The notes below the pieces were generated by a model. It saw only the letters and a program-made list of their open reading frames with translations. It was not told the origin of the DNA and did no database searches. Positions 10,175-19,127 of a DNA stretch of 64,000 bases are shown one piece after another; position 1 is the stretch's first letter; each line of letters begins with the position of its first letter. This stretch comes from Chitinophagaceae bacterium. GTDB lineage: Bacteria > Bacteroidota > Bacteroidia > Chitinophagales > Chitinophagaceae. Both the position numbers and the translations under genes were made by a program. The stretch covers positions 2,005,001 to 2,069,000 of the forward strand of contig JADJPV010000001.1 of NCBI GenBank assembly GCA_016713085.1. Direction: 5' to 3'.

Positions 10175-11268
10175 ATGAACAGAAAAGAGTTTATAACAAG
10201 CACTGGTTTAACCGCAGCATCCTTTGCAGTAATGCCTTCAATGGATTTGTTTGCAGGAAAGGCTGAACAGAAAGTGAAAATTGCCATCATCGGTGTTGGA
10301 TTGCGTGGACAGAATCATCTTGAATTACTATTAACCAGAGATGATGTTGAGGTTGTTGCCATGTGTGATATAGATGACCGCATGCTCACTTATGCAAAAG
10401 AGTATGTAACAAAAAGCGGTAAGAAGATGCCGCAGGCATTTACCGGTGATCCATACGCATGGAAAAAAATGCTTGAGCTGAAGGGTTTGGATGGAGTGAT
10501 CGTTGCTACACCATGGGAATGGCATAAACCCATGATCATTGGTACACTGGAAGCAGGTGTAAATAGGGATTTTCAGAAGCAAGATGGCGAACTGAACATT
10601 CTGTGCGCCGCAATGGTGATCTGTATCCTACACATGGTATCGGGCCAATTGCCAATTATATTAATATCAACCGGGGCAACCGTTTCCTCACATTAAATTC
10701 ATTCTCTTCCAAAGCAAGAGGATTGCATAACCACATCGTAAAAGGTGGTGGCGAAAATCATCCGAATGCTAAAATAAATTTCAAATTAGGCGATGTTGTT
10801 ACAACACATATCAATTGTGCCAATGGTGAAACCATTCTGCTTGAGCATGATACTAATCTTCCACGTCCTTATTCGCTGGGTTTCCGTGTGCAGGGTACAG
10901 AAGGTTTGTGGATGGATGTAAACAAAGGCATTTATATTGAAGGTAAATCTGCTAAGCCGCATCAATGGGATGAAGCCAAACAATGGCTTGATAAATATGA
11001 TCATCCATTATGGGTGAGGTGGAGTAAAGAAACCAAAGGTGCAGGTCATGGAGGAATGGACTTTTTTGTGATTCATTCTTTTATTGAATCCATCAAACGA
11101 AAAACAGCAACGCCAATGGATGTATATGATGCAGCTGCATGGAGTGCTATTACTCCATTGAGTGAGCAATCAATTGAGCTGGGTAATGAAACAGTTGAGT
11201 TTCCTGATTTCACTGGTGGTCAATGGATGTACCGCAAGCCTGTGTTTGCTTTGAATGATGAGTATTAA
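10175..11268 (+). pseudogene. GH109-type Gfo/Idh/MocA enzyme (alpha-N-acetylgalactosaminidase-like), internal deletion and frameshift
   Basis: The N-terminus MNRKEFITSTGLTAASF is a Tat-like signal, followed by the NAD-binding Rossmann fold KIAIIGVGLRGQNHLELL and VAMCDIDDRM. The protein runs to EAGVN at about 10562, then breaks. The correct continuation, GFSEARWRTEHSVRRNGDL then YPTHGIGPIANYININRG, is in a different frame from about 10567. In GH109 proteins roughly 80 residues lie between these points, so about 250 nt appear lost. Family length is about 450 residues; only 1094 nt remain here. The C-terminal half is intact to MYRKPVFALNDEY. GH109 uses an NAD-dependent redox/elimination mechanism to release GalNAc. 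As written the gene cannot make an active enzyme. Confidence 0.8.
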
Positions 11269-11278
11269 TTTTCGTGTA

Positions 11279-12319
11279 ATGCAAATACCGCAAAGAGTTT
11301 TAGCTGCATATGCCTTTACTGATGAATCTGTGAAGGCTGAAATAATTGGCAGCGGCTTAATCAATCATACCTGGAAACTTACTGATAGCGGCAGGGAATA
11401 TATATTACAGCGGGTAAATCAGCATGTGTTTAAACAACCGGAAGATATTGCTTACAATATTGATCTGGTTGCTTCGCATCTGAAAAAGTATTATCCCAAT
11501 TATCTTTTCATTTCTCCTGTTGCTGCAATTGATGGAAGAACACTTGTTTATTTAGAAGAAGAAGGATATTTCCGGATGTTTCCATTTGTGAAAGATTCTG
11601 TTTCAATTGATACAGTTAAAACCACGAAGCAGGCGTATGAAGCGGCAGCACAGTTTGGACGTTTTACAAAACTGCTCAGTGGTTTACAAAGCAGTCAGCT
11701 GCGGATCACTATTCCTTCTTTTCATGATCTTACACTACGTTATCAGCAATTCTTATCAGCAATAGAAACAGGAAATCAGCAACGGGTTAAAGAATCAGAT
11801 CAGCTGATCAAAAAACTGCTTGGTTATTCAACAATTGCAGAAGAGTATGAGCGCATTAAAACTGATCCTTCCTTTAAGCTGAGAGTTACTCATCATGATA
11901 CCAAGATCAGCAACGTATTATTTGATGAACACGGAAATGGATTATGTGTGATAGATCTTGACACATTGATGCCGGGTTATTTTTTCAGTGATGTGGGTGA
12001 TATGATGCGTACCTATCTTTCTCCTGTGAATGAAGAGGAAAGTGATTTCAGTAAAATAGAAGTAAGAACTGATTTTTACAAAGCAATTGCTGAAGGATAT
12101 TTTACTGAAATGAAAGATGAACTTACAGATGCAGAAAAAAACTCTTTTTTTTATGCCGGGAAGTTTATGATCTATATGCAGGCCATACGCTTTCTAACAG
12201 ATTATTTAAATGCTGATGTTTATTATGGTGCCAAATATCCGGGGCATAATTTCATCAGGGCAGGTAATCAGGAAGTATTACTTGAAAAATTGATGGAAAA
12301 AGAACATCTGCTGATTTGA
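11279..12319 (+). CDS. APH-family small-molecule kinase, N-acetylhexosamine 1-kinase-like
   Basis: 346 residues from ATG 11279 (MQIPQRVLAAY). An earlier ATG at 11255 would overlap the GH109 stop by 14 nt and adds MMSINFRV. The aminoglycoside-phosphotransferase/choline-kinase fold is shown by the catalytic loop THHDTKISNVLFDE (H-x-D-x4-N) and the metal site VIDLDTLMPG. The overall pattern resembles NahK-type N-acetylhexosamine 1-kinases of bacteria that use mucin or milk glycans. Placement directly after a GH109 gene suggests phosphorylation of released GalNAc or GlcNAc in the cytoplasm. Homoserine-kinase-II-like or other APH substrates cannot be ruled out. Confidence 0.78.
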   Translation: MQIPQRVLAAYAFTDESVKAEIIGSGLINHTWKLTDSGREYILQRVNQHVFKQPEDIAYNIDLVASHLKKYYPNYLFISPVAAIDGRTLVYLEEEGYFRMFPFVKDSVSIDTVKTTKQAYEAAAQFGRFTKLLSGLQSSQLRITIPSFHDLTLRYQQFLSAIETGNQQRVKESDQLIKKLLGYSTIAEEYERIKTDPSFKLRVTHHDTKISNVLFDEHGNGLCVIDLDTLMPGYFFSDVGDMMRTYLSPVNEEESDFSKIEVRTDFYKAIAEGYFTEMKDELTDAEKNSFFYAGKFMIYMQAIRFLTDYLNADVYYGAKYPGHNFIRAGNQEVLLEKLMEKEHLLI

Positions 12320-12383
12320 TCAACTTCTCGTTTTTCTGTTATTTTAAATTACCCTTCAGCAATTTTAAAGCCGTCAGAGCACA

Positions 12384-13784
12384 TTACACATTCACTTCTT
12401 TCCACTTTCCTTTTTTGAAAAAATACCAGGCTGCAACAGCAATGAATGTTTCTGCAACAGGTATCGCAATGAAAGCTCCTGTTGATTTCCAGTCAAGCCC
12501 TTTTGCCAGGAAATAGGCCAATGGAATTTGAAATACCCAGAAGCCGAGAAGATTGATGATGGTTGGTGTTTTTGTATCGCCTGCACCATTCAATGCCTGT
12601 GTCATTACCATACCAATGCCATAGAAGATATATGCCGAACCAATGATCTGTAATGCTCTTGCACCGAATTTAATTACTTCTGCATCCTGTGTAAATATGC
12701 GGATGATGGGGTTTGCAAAAAACAAGAAGAGCAGCATTACAAAACTCATAAAAATGGCATTATACTTTGCTGTAAGTAACACACTCTGCTCTGCCCGCTG
12801 CAATTGTTTCGCACCGAGATTCTGCCCAACCAATGTTGCAGCTGCATTACTTAATCCCCAGGCAGGTAAAATAAAGAACACCACATTGCGTATGGCAATT
12901 TGATAACCTGCAGATGCGGTAGTGCCGCCAGTTTCAGCAACCAGCCTGGCCAGTATAATCCAGCTGCCGCTTGCAATAATAAACTGGAATGTTGCCGGCC
13001 ATGCAATCGTGACAATTGATCTGATCAGTTTCCAATCGAGATGGAAATGTGCTGCCCTCATTTTTATGGCACCATCTCCTTTCAGCAAATGCCAGCATTG
13101 ATAAGCAACACCGGCGCTTCTGCCAATAACGGTTGCAATAGCTGCTCCCTTTAAACCATAGAAATGAATAAAGATGGGGCAAAGGATAATGTTAAGAATA
13201 CTGGCCAGCCACAAACTCTTCATGGCCATAGCTGCATCACCTGCACCACGGAAGATTCCATTGATCAGGAACAGTAACATAATAGCAACACTTCCGCCCA
13301 GCATAATACGTGTAAACACAGCACCATCTCTTACAACATCTGCATGTGCACCCATCAGCCGTAAAATATCGGAGGCAAAAATGACCCCTATAATGCTGAC
13401 GATGATTGTTACAATGATTGATATAACTAATGATTGTGCACCTGCATGTGCAGCTGCTTCCGGATTTTTTTCGCCAATCCTTCTGGCAACAACCGCCGTT
13501 GCTGCAGTGCTTAAACCAATGGCAACAGAGTAAACAATGGTGATCACCGATTCTGTTAATCCAACAGTTGCAATGGCATTTTGTCCGAGTTTTCCTACAA
13601 AAAACATATCTACAACCGCAAACACGCTTTCAAGACTCAGTTCAAGAATCATGGGAATGGCCAGCAGGAAAACAGCTTTGCGGATGCTGCCCTGGGTATA
13701 ATCCATTTGCTCGCCTTTGAGCGCCTGTTTTAGTGTTTGAATATAATAAGATAGCCTGGTTGGGTTATTGGTATTCGTCGTCAT
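12384..13784 (-). CDS. MATE-family efflux transporter
   Basis: 466 residues with twelve predicted membrane segments in two related halves, starting properly at about residue 27 (MDYTQGSIRKAVFLLAIPMI) after a hydrophilic leader. Typical MATE stretches are present: FFVGKLGQNAIATVGLTES in the first half and GLSNAAATLVGQNLGAKQ in the second. It would export cationic drugs or metabolites in exchange for Na+ or H+ across the inner membrane. It converges on the kinase gene (65 nt apart). A second possible start is ATG at 13706, the MDYTQ methionine. Substrates cannot be predicted. Confidence 0.9.
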   Translation of the reverse strand: MTTNTNNPTRLSYYIQTLKQALKGEQMDYTQGSIRKAVFLLAIPMILELSLESVFAVVDMFFVGKLGQNAIATVGLTESVITIVYSVAIGLSTAATAVVARRIGEKNPEAAAHAGAQSLVISIIVTIIVSIIGVIFASDILRLMGAHADVVRDGAVFTRIMLGGSVAIMLLFLINGIFRGAGDAAMAMKSLWLASILNIILCPIFIHFYGLKGAAIATVIGRSAGVAYQCWHLLKGDGAIKMRAAHFHLDWKLIRSIVTIAWPATFQFIIASGSWIILARLVAETGGTTASAGYQIAIRNVVFFILPAWGLSNAAATLVGQNLGAKQLQRAEQSVLLTAKYNAIFMSFVMLLFLFFANPIIRIFTQDAEVIKFGARALQIIGSAYIFYGIGMVMTQALNGAGDTKTPTIINLLGFWVFQIPLAYFLAKGLDWKSTGAFIAIPVAETFIAVAAWYFFKKGKWKEVNV

Positions 13785-14052
13785 GTAATTTTTTTAAACG
13801 TATAAGAAACTGAAATAAAGAGTAAAGCAGCGAATGCTTCACTTGTACCGGGAGGTTTGTCTGTAAGACGACTTAGAGCTTCATATGCCTGAAAATAAGA
13901 TGCCGCAAAACTAAAGAAATTATTTTTGCTTTGAAAATGTGGTTCATGACGGGCGGAAACTATCAGTGGAAAGCGGTATTTTTAGCCTGTAACATGAATT
14001 TAGATTGATTAATGGAAAACAAGTTTGTATTTTTATAATGAATACGAAACAC

Positions 14053-14670
14053 ATGAAAAAGATAATCTTCGCCCTTACTCTGATTTCATTGATGACGGCA
14101 GGCTATTCACAGGCCCGGATTCCGGTCAATGAACCTAACACAGGCGGTAATACCAATACAAAACCAAACAACCCGCCCCCCACCACCAACCCAACAACCA
14201 CTACCAGCAGTGAGCTGAAAAAATACAGTGATCCTCAGAGTCGGTTTACCATTGGTTACCCCGGCGACTGGAAATTCGAAGACAAAACAGAGAGTGCTGT
14301 GATTAAGATCACCTCACCTTCTGAAGGAAGTGAGGACAAGTTTACTCAAAACGTGAACCTGCAGATAGAAACTTTGGCGAGTGGCACAACCATAGAACAG
14401 TATGTAAAGGCAAATATGGATGGAGTAAAGGAAATTGTAAAAGGATACCGGGAAGTTTCTGCCATGTATTTTAACCGAAATGGAGCCAAGGCATACCAGA
14501 TTGTTTACAAAGGAAAGTATGGAGAAATGACCTATGATATCCAGGTGAAGCAATTATTCTGCATGTCAAATGGTAAAGGTTACGTATTGACTTATGTAAG
14601 TAAAGAAGATGAGCGTGATGCATTTGAAACAACAGCAAATAAAATTTTTAATTCGTTTAAGAATTTATAA
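14053..14670 (+). CDS. Exported PsbP/DcrB-like protein of unknown function
   Basis: 205 residues from ATG 14053 (MKKIIFALTLISL, signal peptide ending AGYSQ). An upstream ATG at 14005 is in frame but would put a 16-residue extension before the signal. Residues about 28-55 are a Pro/Thr/Asn-rich linker. The rest matches the shape of PsbP/DcrB-like domains: YSDPQSRFTIGYPGDWKFED near its start and a C-terminal FETTANKIFNSFK helix. Family members are small secreted or periplasmic alpha/beta proteins without known enzymatic activity. The gene is followed by a strong bidirectional terminator. Function unknown. Confidence 0.7.
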   Translation: MKKIIFALTLISLMTAGYSQARIPVNEPNTGGNTNTKPNNPPPTTNPTTTTSSELKKYSDPQSRFTIGYPGDWKFEDKTESAVIKITSPSEGSEDKFTQNVNLQIETLASGTTIEQYVKANMDGVKEIVKGYREVSAMYFNRNGAKAYQIVYKGKYGEMTYDIQVKQLFCMSNGKGYVLTYVSKEDERDAFETTANKIFNSFKNL

Positions 14671-14680
14671 TTTTTAAAAT

Positions 14681-14722
14681 TAACTAAAAAGCCCCGACGT
14701 TTCAGTCGGGGCTTTTTAGTTA
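14681..14722. terminator. Bidirectional intrinsic terminator
   Basis: A perfect 18-bp inverted repeat (taactaaaaagccccgac) with loop gtttca. A-rich and T-rich arm ends on both sides serve the convergent PsbP-like and BI-1 genes. Confidence 0.92.
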
Positions 14723-14739
14723 ATACAGTATTGAGAAAA

Positions 14740-15495
14740 TTATTTCCGGCTGTTCATTTTTGCCAGTAAACGCAGAATCTCGAGGTATAACCAAACCAAC
14801 GTAACCAGTAAGCCAAATGCACCATACCATTCCATATACTTTGGAGCACCCATTTCACTTCCTTTTTCAATCATATCAAAATCAAGAACAAGATTAAGTG
14901 CTGCAATAGCAATAACTGCCAGTGAGAAAATTATTCCAAAAGTAGAACCTGTGGTTAAAAAGGCAAACTGAATTCCGAAGAAACCTAAGATCCAGCTAAG
15001 TAAATAAAACACAGCAATACTTGCAGTGGCTACAAAAATGATGGACCTTAATTTGTCTGTTACTTTAATAATGCGAAGTGTGTAAAGTAAGTACATACTT
15101 GCTGCTACAGCAAAAGTGATGAGAACAGCATGCGTAATAATGCCGGGATATTTTTCCTGGAAAATAAAATTGAAGTAAGCAGAGATTGCACCTACAAATA
15201 AACCTTCAAGGATAGCATAAGCAGGAGCAAGATATCCGCTCCATTCTTTTTTGAAAGTGATCACCAGTGCAACAACCAATCCACCCAATGCGCCGCCCAG
15301 CATTAATGGCATTGGATTTTTACCTGCATCAAACCATTGCCAGGCAAAAGCTGCACCTGCCATAACCATCAGCATTAAAAAACCAAACTTGTTCATGGTG
15401 CCACGAACGGTCATGGTTTCACCTGTTCCGGATGTGAGAGTTTTTTCAAATTGTTTTTCACTGAGGGTAGGGTTACCCGATTGAAATAAAGCCAT
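14740..15495 (-). CDS. Bax inhibitor-1/YccA family membrane protein
   Basis: 251 residues, with a short soluble N-terminus (to about residue 35) and then seven hydrophobic helices, the BI-1/TMBIM layout. Motifs include GLFVGAISAYFN after the third helix and MEWYGAFGLLVTLVWLYLEI at the C-terminal end. Bacterial members (YetJ, YccA) act as pH-sensitive calcium leak channels or modulate FtsH. The start codon is supported by the family N-terminus MALFQSGNPTLS. It shares a terminator with the convergent upstream gene and lies 35 nt after the small YtxH-like gene on the same strand. Confidence 0.9.
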   Translation of the reverse strand: MALFQSGNPTLSEKQFEKTLTSGTGETMTVRGTMNKFGFLMLMVMAGAAFAWQWFDAGKNPMPLMLGGALGGLVVALVITFKKEWSGYLAPAYAILEGLFVGAISAYFNFIFQEKYPGIITHAVLITFAVAASMYLLYTLRIIKVTDKLRSIIFVATASIAVFYLLSWILGFFGIQFAFLTTGSTFGIIFSLAVIAIAALNLVLDFDMIEKGSEMGAPKYMEWYGAFGLLVTLVWLYLEILRLLAKMNSRK

Positions 15496-15530
15496 GTTTT
15501 GTTATTTTAATGAATAAAAATAAGATTCTT

Positions 15531-15743
15531 TCAACTATTTGATTGTGTATTATCCGGCTGATCCTTTTTCTTCAGCACATCTTTTAACATATCTTCTGCT
15601 TCATCTTTTAGTTTACCGGCTTTAGCTTTCAGGTCGGCCTTGAGTTTTTCCTTTTCTTCAGGTGATAAACTGTTGTATTTAAAGAAGCCATAACCGGCTG
15701 CTGCTCCCAGCAGAAAAGTTGCCACTTGTTTAAGGTTGAACAT
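15531..15743 (-). CDS. YtxH-like small membrane-anchored protein
   Basis: 70 residues from ATG 15743 (MFNLKQVATFLLG). One N-terminal glycine-rich membrane helix (LLGAAAGYGFFKY) is followed by a charged Lys/Glu/Asp-rich amphipathic helix and a DQPDNTQSNS tail. This is the pattern of YtxH-domain proteins, often linked to envelope stress; no specific function is known. The ATG at 15770 would add nine residues and is less likely. It probably shares a transcript with the BI-1 gene downstream. Confidence 0.6.
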   Translation of the reverse strand: MFNLKQVATFLLGAAAGYGFFKYNSLSPEEKEKLKADLKAKAGKLKDEAEDMLKDVLKKKDQPDNTQSNS

Positions 15744-15955
15744 AATTATTATTTTAGGATGATTCATCAAGTTTCAATCCATATCTAATTTACTGTCAAT
15801 TCTTCATTTTTTCATTGTTCAGCAATGATTCCTATCAGTGTTTAAACTGCTATTTGGCAGAAAACCGGCTGAAATAAAATTTTCTAAGTGTTGTGAGACT
15901 GAAAAGATTGTAAGAATATTTATAAGATTGAATTTTTTCATAGATTGAACCCGCC

Positions 15956-15963
15956 TAATTTTG
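15956..15963 (+). promoter_or_regulatory. Bacteroidota -7 element before korA
   Basis: TAATTTTG matches the phylum's TAnnTTTG -7 box and ends 7 nt before the korA ATG, implying a leader of only a few bases. No well-spaced TTG -33 element is clear. Confidence 0.5.
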
Positions 15964-15970
15964 CATTGCT

Positions 15971-17816
15971 ATGATAAGAAAACAAGAAGTCTTAAATGAC
16001 GTAGTGATTAAGTTTGCCGGCGACAGTGGTGATGGGATGCAGCTCACCGGCAGCCAGTTTACAAACAATACAGCTATGATGGGGATCGACCTTGCCACCT
16101 TCCCCCGATTTTCCCGCCGAAATCCGTGCACCACAGGGAACTTTAGCAGGTGTTAGCGGTTACCAGTTACGTTTCAGCAGCGACAGTGTGTTTACACCCG
16201 GTGATGAATGCGATGTGTTGGTTGCCATGAATGCGGCTGCATTAAAAGCAAACCTCAGCGCCTTAAAGAAAGGCGGAAAGATCATTGCCAATACCGATGG
16301 CTTTGATGCAAAGAATCTCCGTCTTGCAAATTATCCTGAAGGAGTAAACCCGCTGGAAAATGAAAGTCTTGGTAATTACGAGGTCATCAAAGTTGATGTA
16401 ACCAAAATGACCAGGGAAGCATTGGCATCGTTCACTATGGGGATGAAGGAAAAGGACCGTGCAAAGAATATGTTTGTGCTGGGCTTTTTGTACTGGATGT
16501 ACAGCCGTGATATGGATAATACCCTCCGCTTCATTAAAGAGAAGTTTGGTAAAAAACCCGATATCATGGACAGCAATATCCGTGTACTGCAGGCCGGTTT
16601 CAATTATGGTGATACAACTGAAACATTTACCACAACCTATAAAGTTGAAAAAGCAAAAATGGAGCCCGGTGTGTACCGTTCCATCATGGGTAACCAGGCG
16701 GTGAGTTATGGTTTGATTGCAGCTTCACAAAAAAGCGGCTTGCAGTTATTCCTCGGATCCTATCCTATTACTCCTGCTTCAGATATTTTACATGATCTCA
16801 GCAAGTTCAAAGCATTTGGGGTTAAAACCTTCCAGGCTGAAGATGAAATTGCGGCTATCACTTCATCTATTGGCGCAGCTTATGGCGGTTCGCTGGCTGT
16901 AACAACCAGCAGCGGTCCCGGTATTGCATTGAAAGGTGAAGCAATGGGTTTGGCAGTGATGCTCGAAATTCCTTTGCTCATTATTAATATACAGCGTGGT
17001 GGTCCTTCAACAGGTTTGCCAACCAAGACTGAACAGAGTGATTTGATGCAGGCTTATTACGGGCGCAATGGAGAATGCCCCATGCCGGTTATTTCAGCCT
17101 CAACACCAGCCGATTGTTTTGATGCGGTATACGAAGCTGCAAGAATTTCTGTGCAGCACATGACGCCTGTAATGTTCTTAAGCGACGGTTATATTGCTAA
17201 CGGTGCCGAACCATGGAAATTTCCGCAGAGTGCTGATCTTCCTGAAATCAAAGTTTCGTTTAAACAGGGACTGGATGAAGGCGAAGAAAAATTACAACCG
17301 TACAAGCGTGATGAAAAATTAGTGCGTCCATGGGCAATTCCGGGAACTCCGGGTTTAGAACACCGGATTGGCGGTATTGAAAAACAGGATATTACCGGTA
17401 ATATCAGTTACGATCCCGATAACCATGAACACATGGTAAAAACAAGACAGGCAAAGGTTGACATGATTGCTGATTATATTCCTTTACAGAAATTAGACAG
17501 CGGCCCTGCAAAGGGAAAAGTATTGGTGCTTGGATGGGGAAGTACTTATGGTGCTATCAAGAGTGCCTGTGCTGAATTACAGGCAAATGGCAAATCTGTA
17601 GCACATGCACACCTGCGTTATATCCGTCCTTTCCCGAAAAACCTGGGAGAGATATTGAAGAGTTATGATACGGTGCTGATTCCTGAAATCAATAATGGTC
17701 AGCTCATCAAAATTATCCGGGATGTTTATTTTGTTGACGCAAAAGGATACAATAAGATCAAAGGCGTACCAATTACAAAAGGTGAGTTGATTGAAGAGTT
17801 GACAAAATATTTGTAA
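15971..17816 (+). CDS. korA: 2-oxoacid:acceptor oxidoreductase, fused gamma-alpha subunit, one extra C at 16102-16106
   Basis: The first 45 residues (DVVIKFAGDSGDGMQLTGSQ) are in one frame and the rest in another. Removing one C from the C5 run at 16102-16106 restores TFPDFPAEIRAPQGTLAGVSG and a 614-residue protein, the standard length for KorA with the gamma domain (about 1-190) fused ahead of the alpha domain. SSGPGIALKGEAMGLAV and RGGPSTGLPTKTEQSDL mark the pyrimidine-binding alpha domain. With KorB it oxidatively decarboxylates 2-oxoglutarate to succinyl-CoA using ferredoxin. The partner korB, normally next in Bacteroidota, is absent; an nth fragment follows instead. Confidence 0.88.
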
Positions 17817-17837
17817 GCTGAATTTTTAATAGATAAG

Positions 17838-17872
17838 AAAGTCCATTAGTATTTTGCTGATGGACTTTTATT
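17838..17872 (+). terminator. Intrinsic terminator after korA
   Basis: Arms aaagtccat and atggacttt with an additional G-T-containing inner stem, followed by TTATTTTT on the + strand. It ends the korA transcript 22 nt past its stop. Confidence 0.8.
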
Positions 17873-18048
17873 TTTCAGAAACCGTTTTCTGACAGTATTT
17901 ACAAATCTCCTGCAAACCACATTGGTCGCATTTTGGATTTCTTGCCAGGCAGGTATAACGGCCATGAAGTATGCGCCAATGATGTGCTTTATGAATAAGT
18001 TCTTCCGGAAAATGTTTGATCAGTCCTTTTTCAACCGCTAAGCGTTTC
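17868..18048 (-). pseudogene. 3' fragment of an endonuclease III (nth) gene, diverged second copy
   Basis: The minus strand encodes KRLAVEKGLIKHFPEELIHK then a full iron-sulfur tail with Cys spaced C-x6-C-x2-C-x5-C. This matches residues 147-149 and 161-206 of the intact Nth at 24799-25443, with about 80% identity by eye. Compared with that gene, 33 nt (11 codons) are missing in frame at a short shared ctaa sequence near 18040. Homology stops at about 18048; the remaining open frame to 18107 is unrelated and AT-rich. The Lys121/Asp139 active site is absent, so it cannot be an enzyme. The nucleotide differences show it is a diverged copy rather than a recent duplication or assembly echo. Confidence 0.8.
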
Positions 18049-18142
18049 AAGTGATCATTATTTCTTTCAAAAAAAAGGGATGCAGTAAACAAGGTAAAAA
18101 ATATCAATTTCTAAACAAATAGTAAAAAGAGAGCTAATCTCT

Positions 18143-18189
18143 TATAGGAATATATTTATTGAAAAACGATAAATATATTCCTATATTTG
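18143..18189 (+). promoter_or_regulatory. Palindromic operator overlapping a TTG/TAnnTTTG promoter
   Basis: A perfect 17-bp inverted repeat has its left arm at 18143-18159 (tataggaatatatttat), a 9-nt spacer, and its right arm at 18169-18185. A -33 TTG lies at 18159-18161 in the spacer and a -7 box TATATTTG at 18182-18189 overlaps the right arm, 20 bp apart, the preferred phylum spacing. The DUF2975 ATG is 4 nt further on. The layout suggests autoregulation by the downstream HTH protein; this is inference. Confidence 0.72.
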
Positions 18190-18193
18190 ATAT

Positions 18194-19126
18194 ATGAGAA
18201 AACTCCTTGTTCACCCAATTGCCATCCTTATAACCCTAATGTTTTTAGCATATTTTGCGCTGATATTTTTTAGTTTCAGTTCTTCAGTAAGCAATGACGG
18301 AGGATACGACAGCTTTGAGTATTCACCTAATGATACTTCATTCGGTGGGTTGTTATACCAACCAGAACTCAATGATTCACTGCCCCATTTTCAATACCAG
18401 CATATAAAGGACAGTTTAACCAATTTGAATGAGCAACGTATTCAAAAAAATGAAACTTTTATTTCAAGCTGGCGTACTGGTGACATTGGAGTTGGTAAAA
18501 TTGATGATCTGTTTTTAAAAGAATCGGACAAGAGTCTTTCATACTATTTAACACTTCGGGAATTTGAATTAGAACGGGACGTGAAATTTTTCATTGAGGG
18601 TAATCAATATAAACTTATGTATGTAGCATGGGATACACTTAGTAAAAAAGGAGAGCCTCTAAGAAGACTCGGAACATATAAGAGCCTGACAATACCAATA
18701 CGTTATTCCGCAAAAGAAAGAGAAATTTATATCCCAATTACTAAAACTCAATATTTTGTTGCGTCAGTTACTATGTCAATCGCAGCTTTTCTTTTACTTG
18801 TTTTATCACTTTTTGTAATGTTTGGTTATCCTATTCAATTTCTTGTAAGAATTTCGAAAGGAAAAGCTTTTACTGAAAAAAACATAAATGGATTGAAAGC
18901 CATTACTGTTCTTATGTTCGTTTATCTTATATTTTCAATATTATTACCTTTTCTTATCCGCTTTATATTTTCGAAATTCATTCATCCCTTGTTCAAACCT
19001 TTAAGTGTTTATCAATTATTATCAGATAAAATAGTTATTCTATTTGTTTTAACGATCGTTTTTGCCATATATCTGGCTTTCAAAAAAGGGTATAAATTAC
19101 AACAGGAACAGGAGTTAACTGTATAA
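18194..19126 (+). CDS. DUF2975-like membrane protein paired with an HTH regulator
   Basis: 310 residues. One N-terminal helix (about 8-28) is followed by a hydrophilic region of about 165 residues rich in Asp/Ser/Lys, then three membrane helices (about 195-218, 233-256, 278-298). The C-terminal arrangement resembles DUF2975 proteins, usually encoded next to a YozG-like HTH gene, as here with a 1-nt gap. Function is unknown; the family is suspected to form membrane-bound partner/regulator pairs. The gene is more AT-rich than its neighbours and sits behind an nth remnant, which suggests acquisition by transfer. The start is set by the promoter and by the helix that begins immediately. Confidence 0.65.
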   Translation: MRKLLVHPIAILITLMFLAYFALIFFSFSSSVSNDGGYDSFEYSPNDTSFGGLLYQPELNDSLPHFQYQHIKDSLTNLNEQRIQKNETFISSWRTGDIGVGKIDDLFLKESDKSLSYYLTLREFELERDVKFFIEGNQYKLMYVAWDTLSKKGEPLRRLGTYKSLTIPIRYSAKEREIYIPITKTQYFVASVTMSIAAFLLLVLSLFVMFGYPIQFLVRISKGKAFTEKNINGLKAITVLMFVYLIFSILLPFLIRFIFSKFIHPLFKPLSVYQLLSDKIVILFVLTIVFAIYLAFKKGYKLQQEQELTV

Positions 19127-19127
19127 T

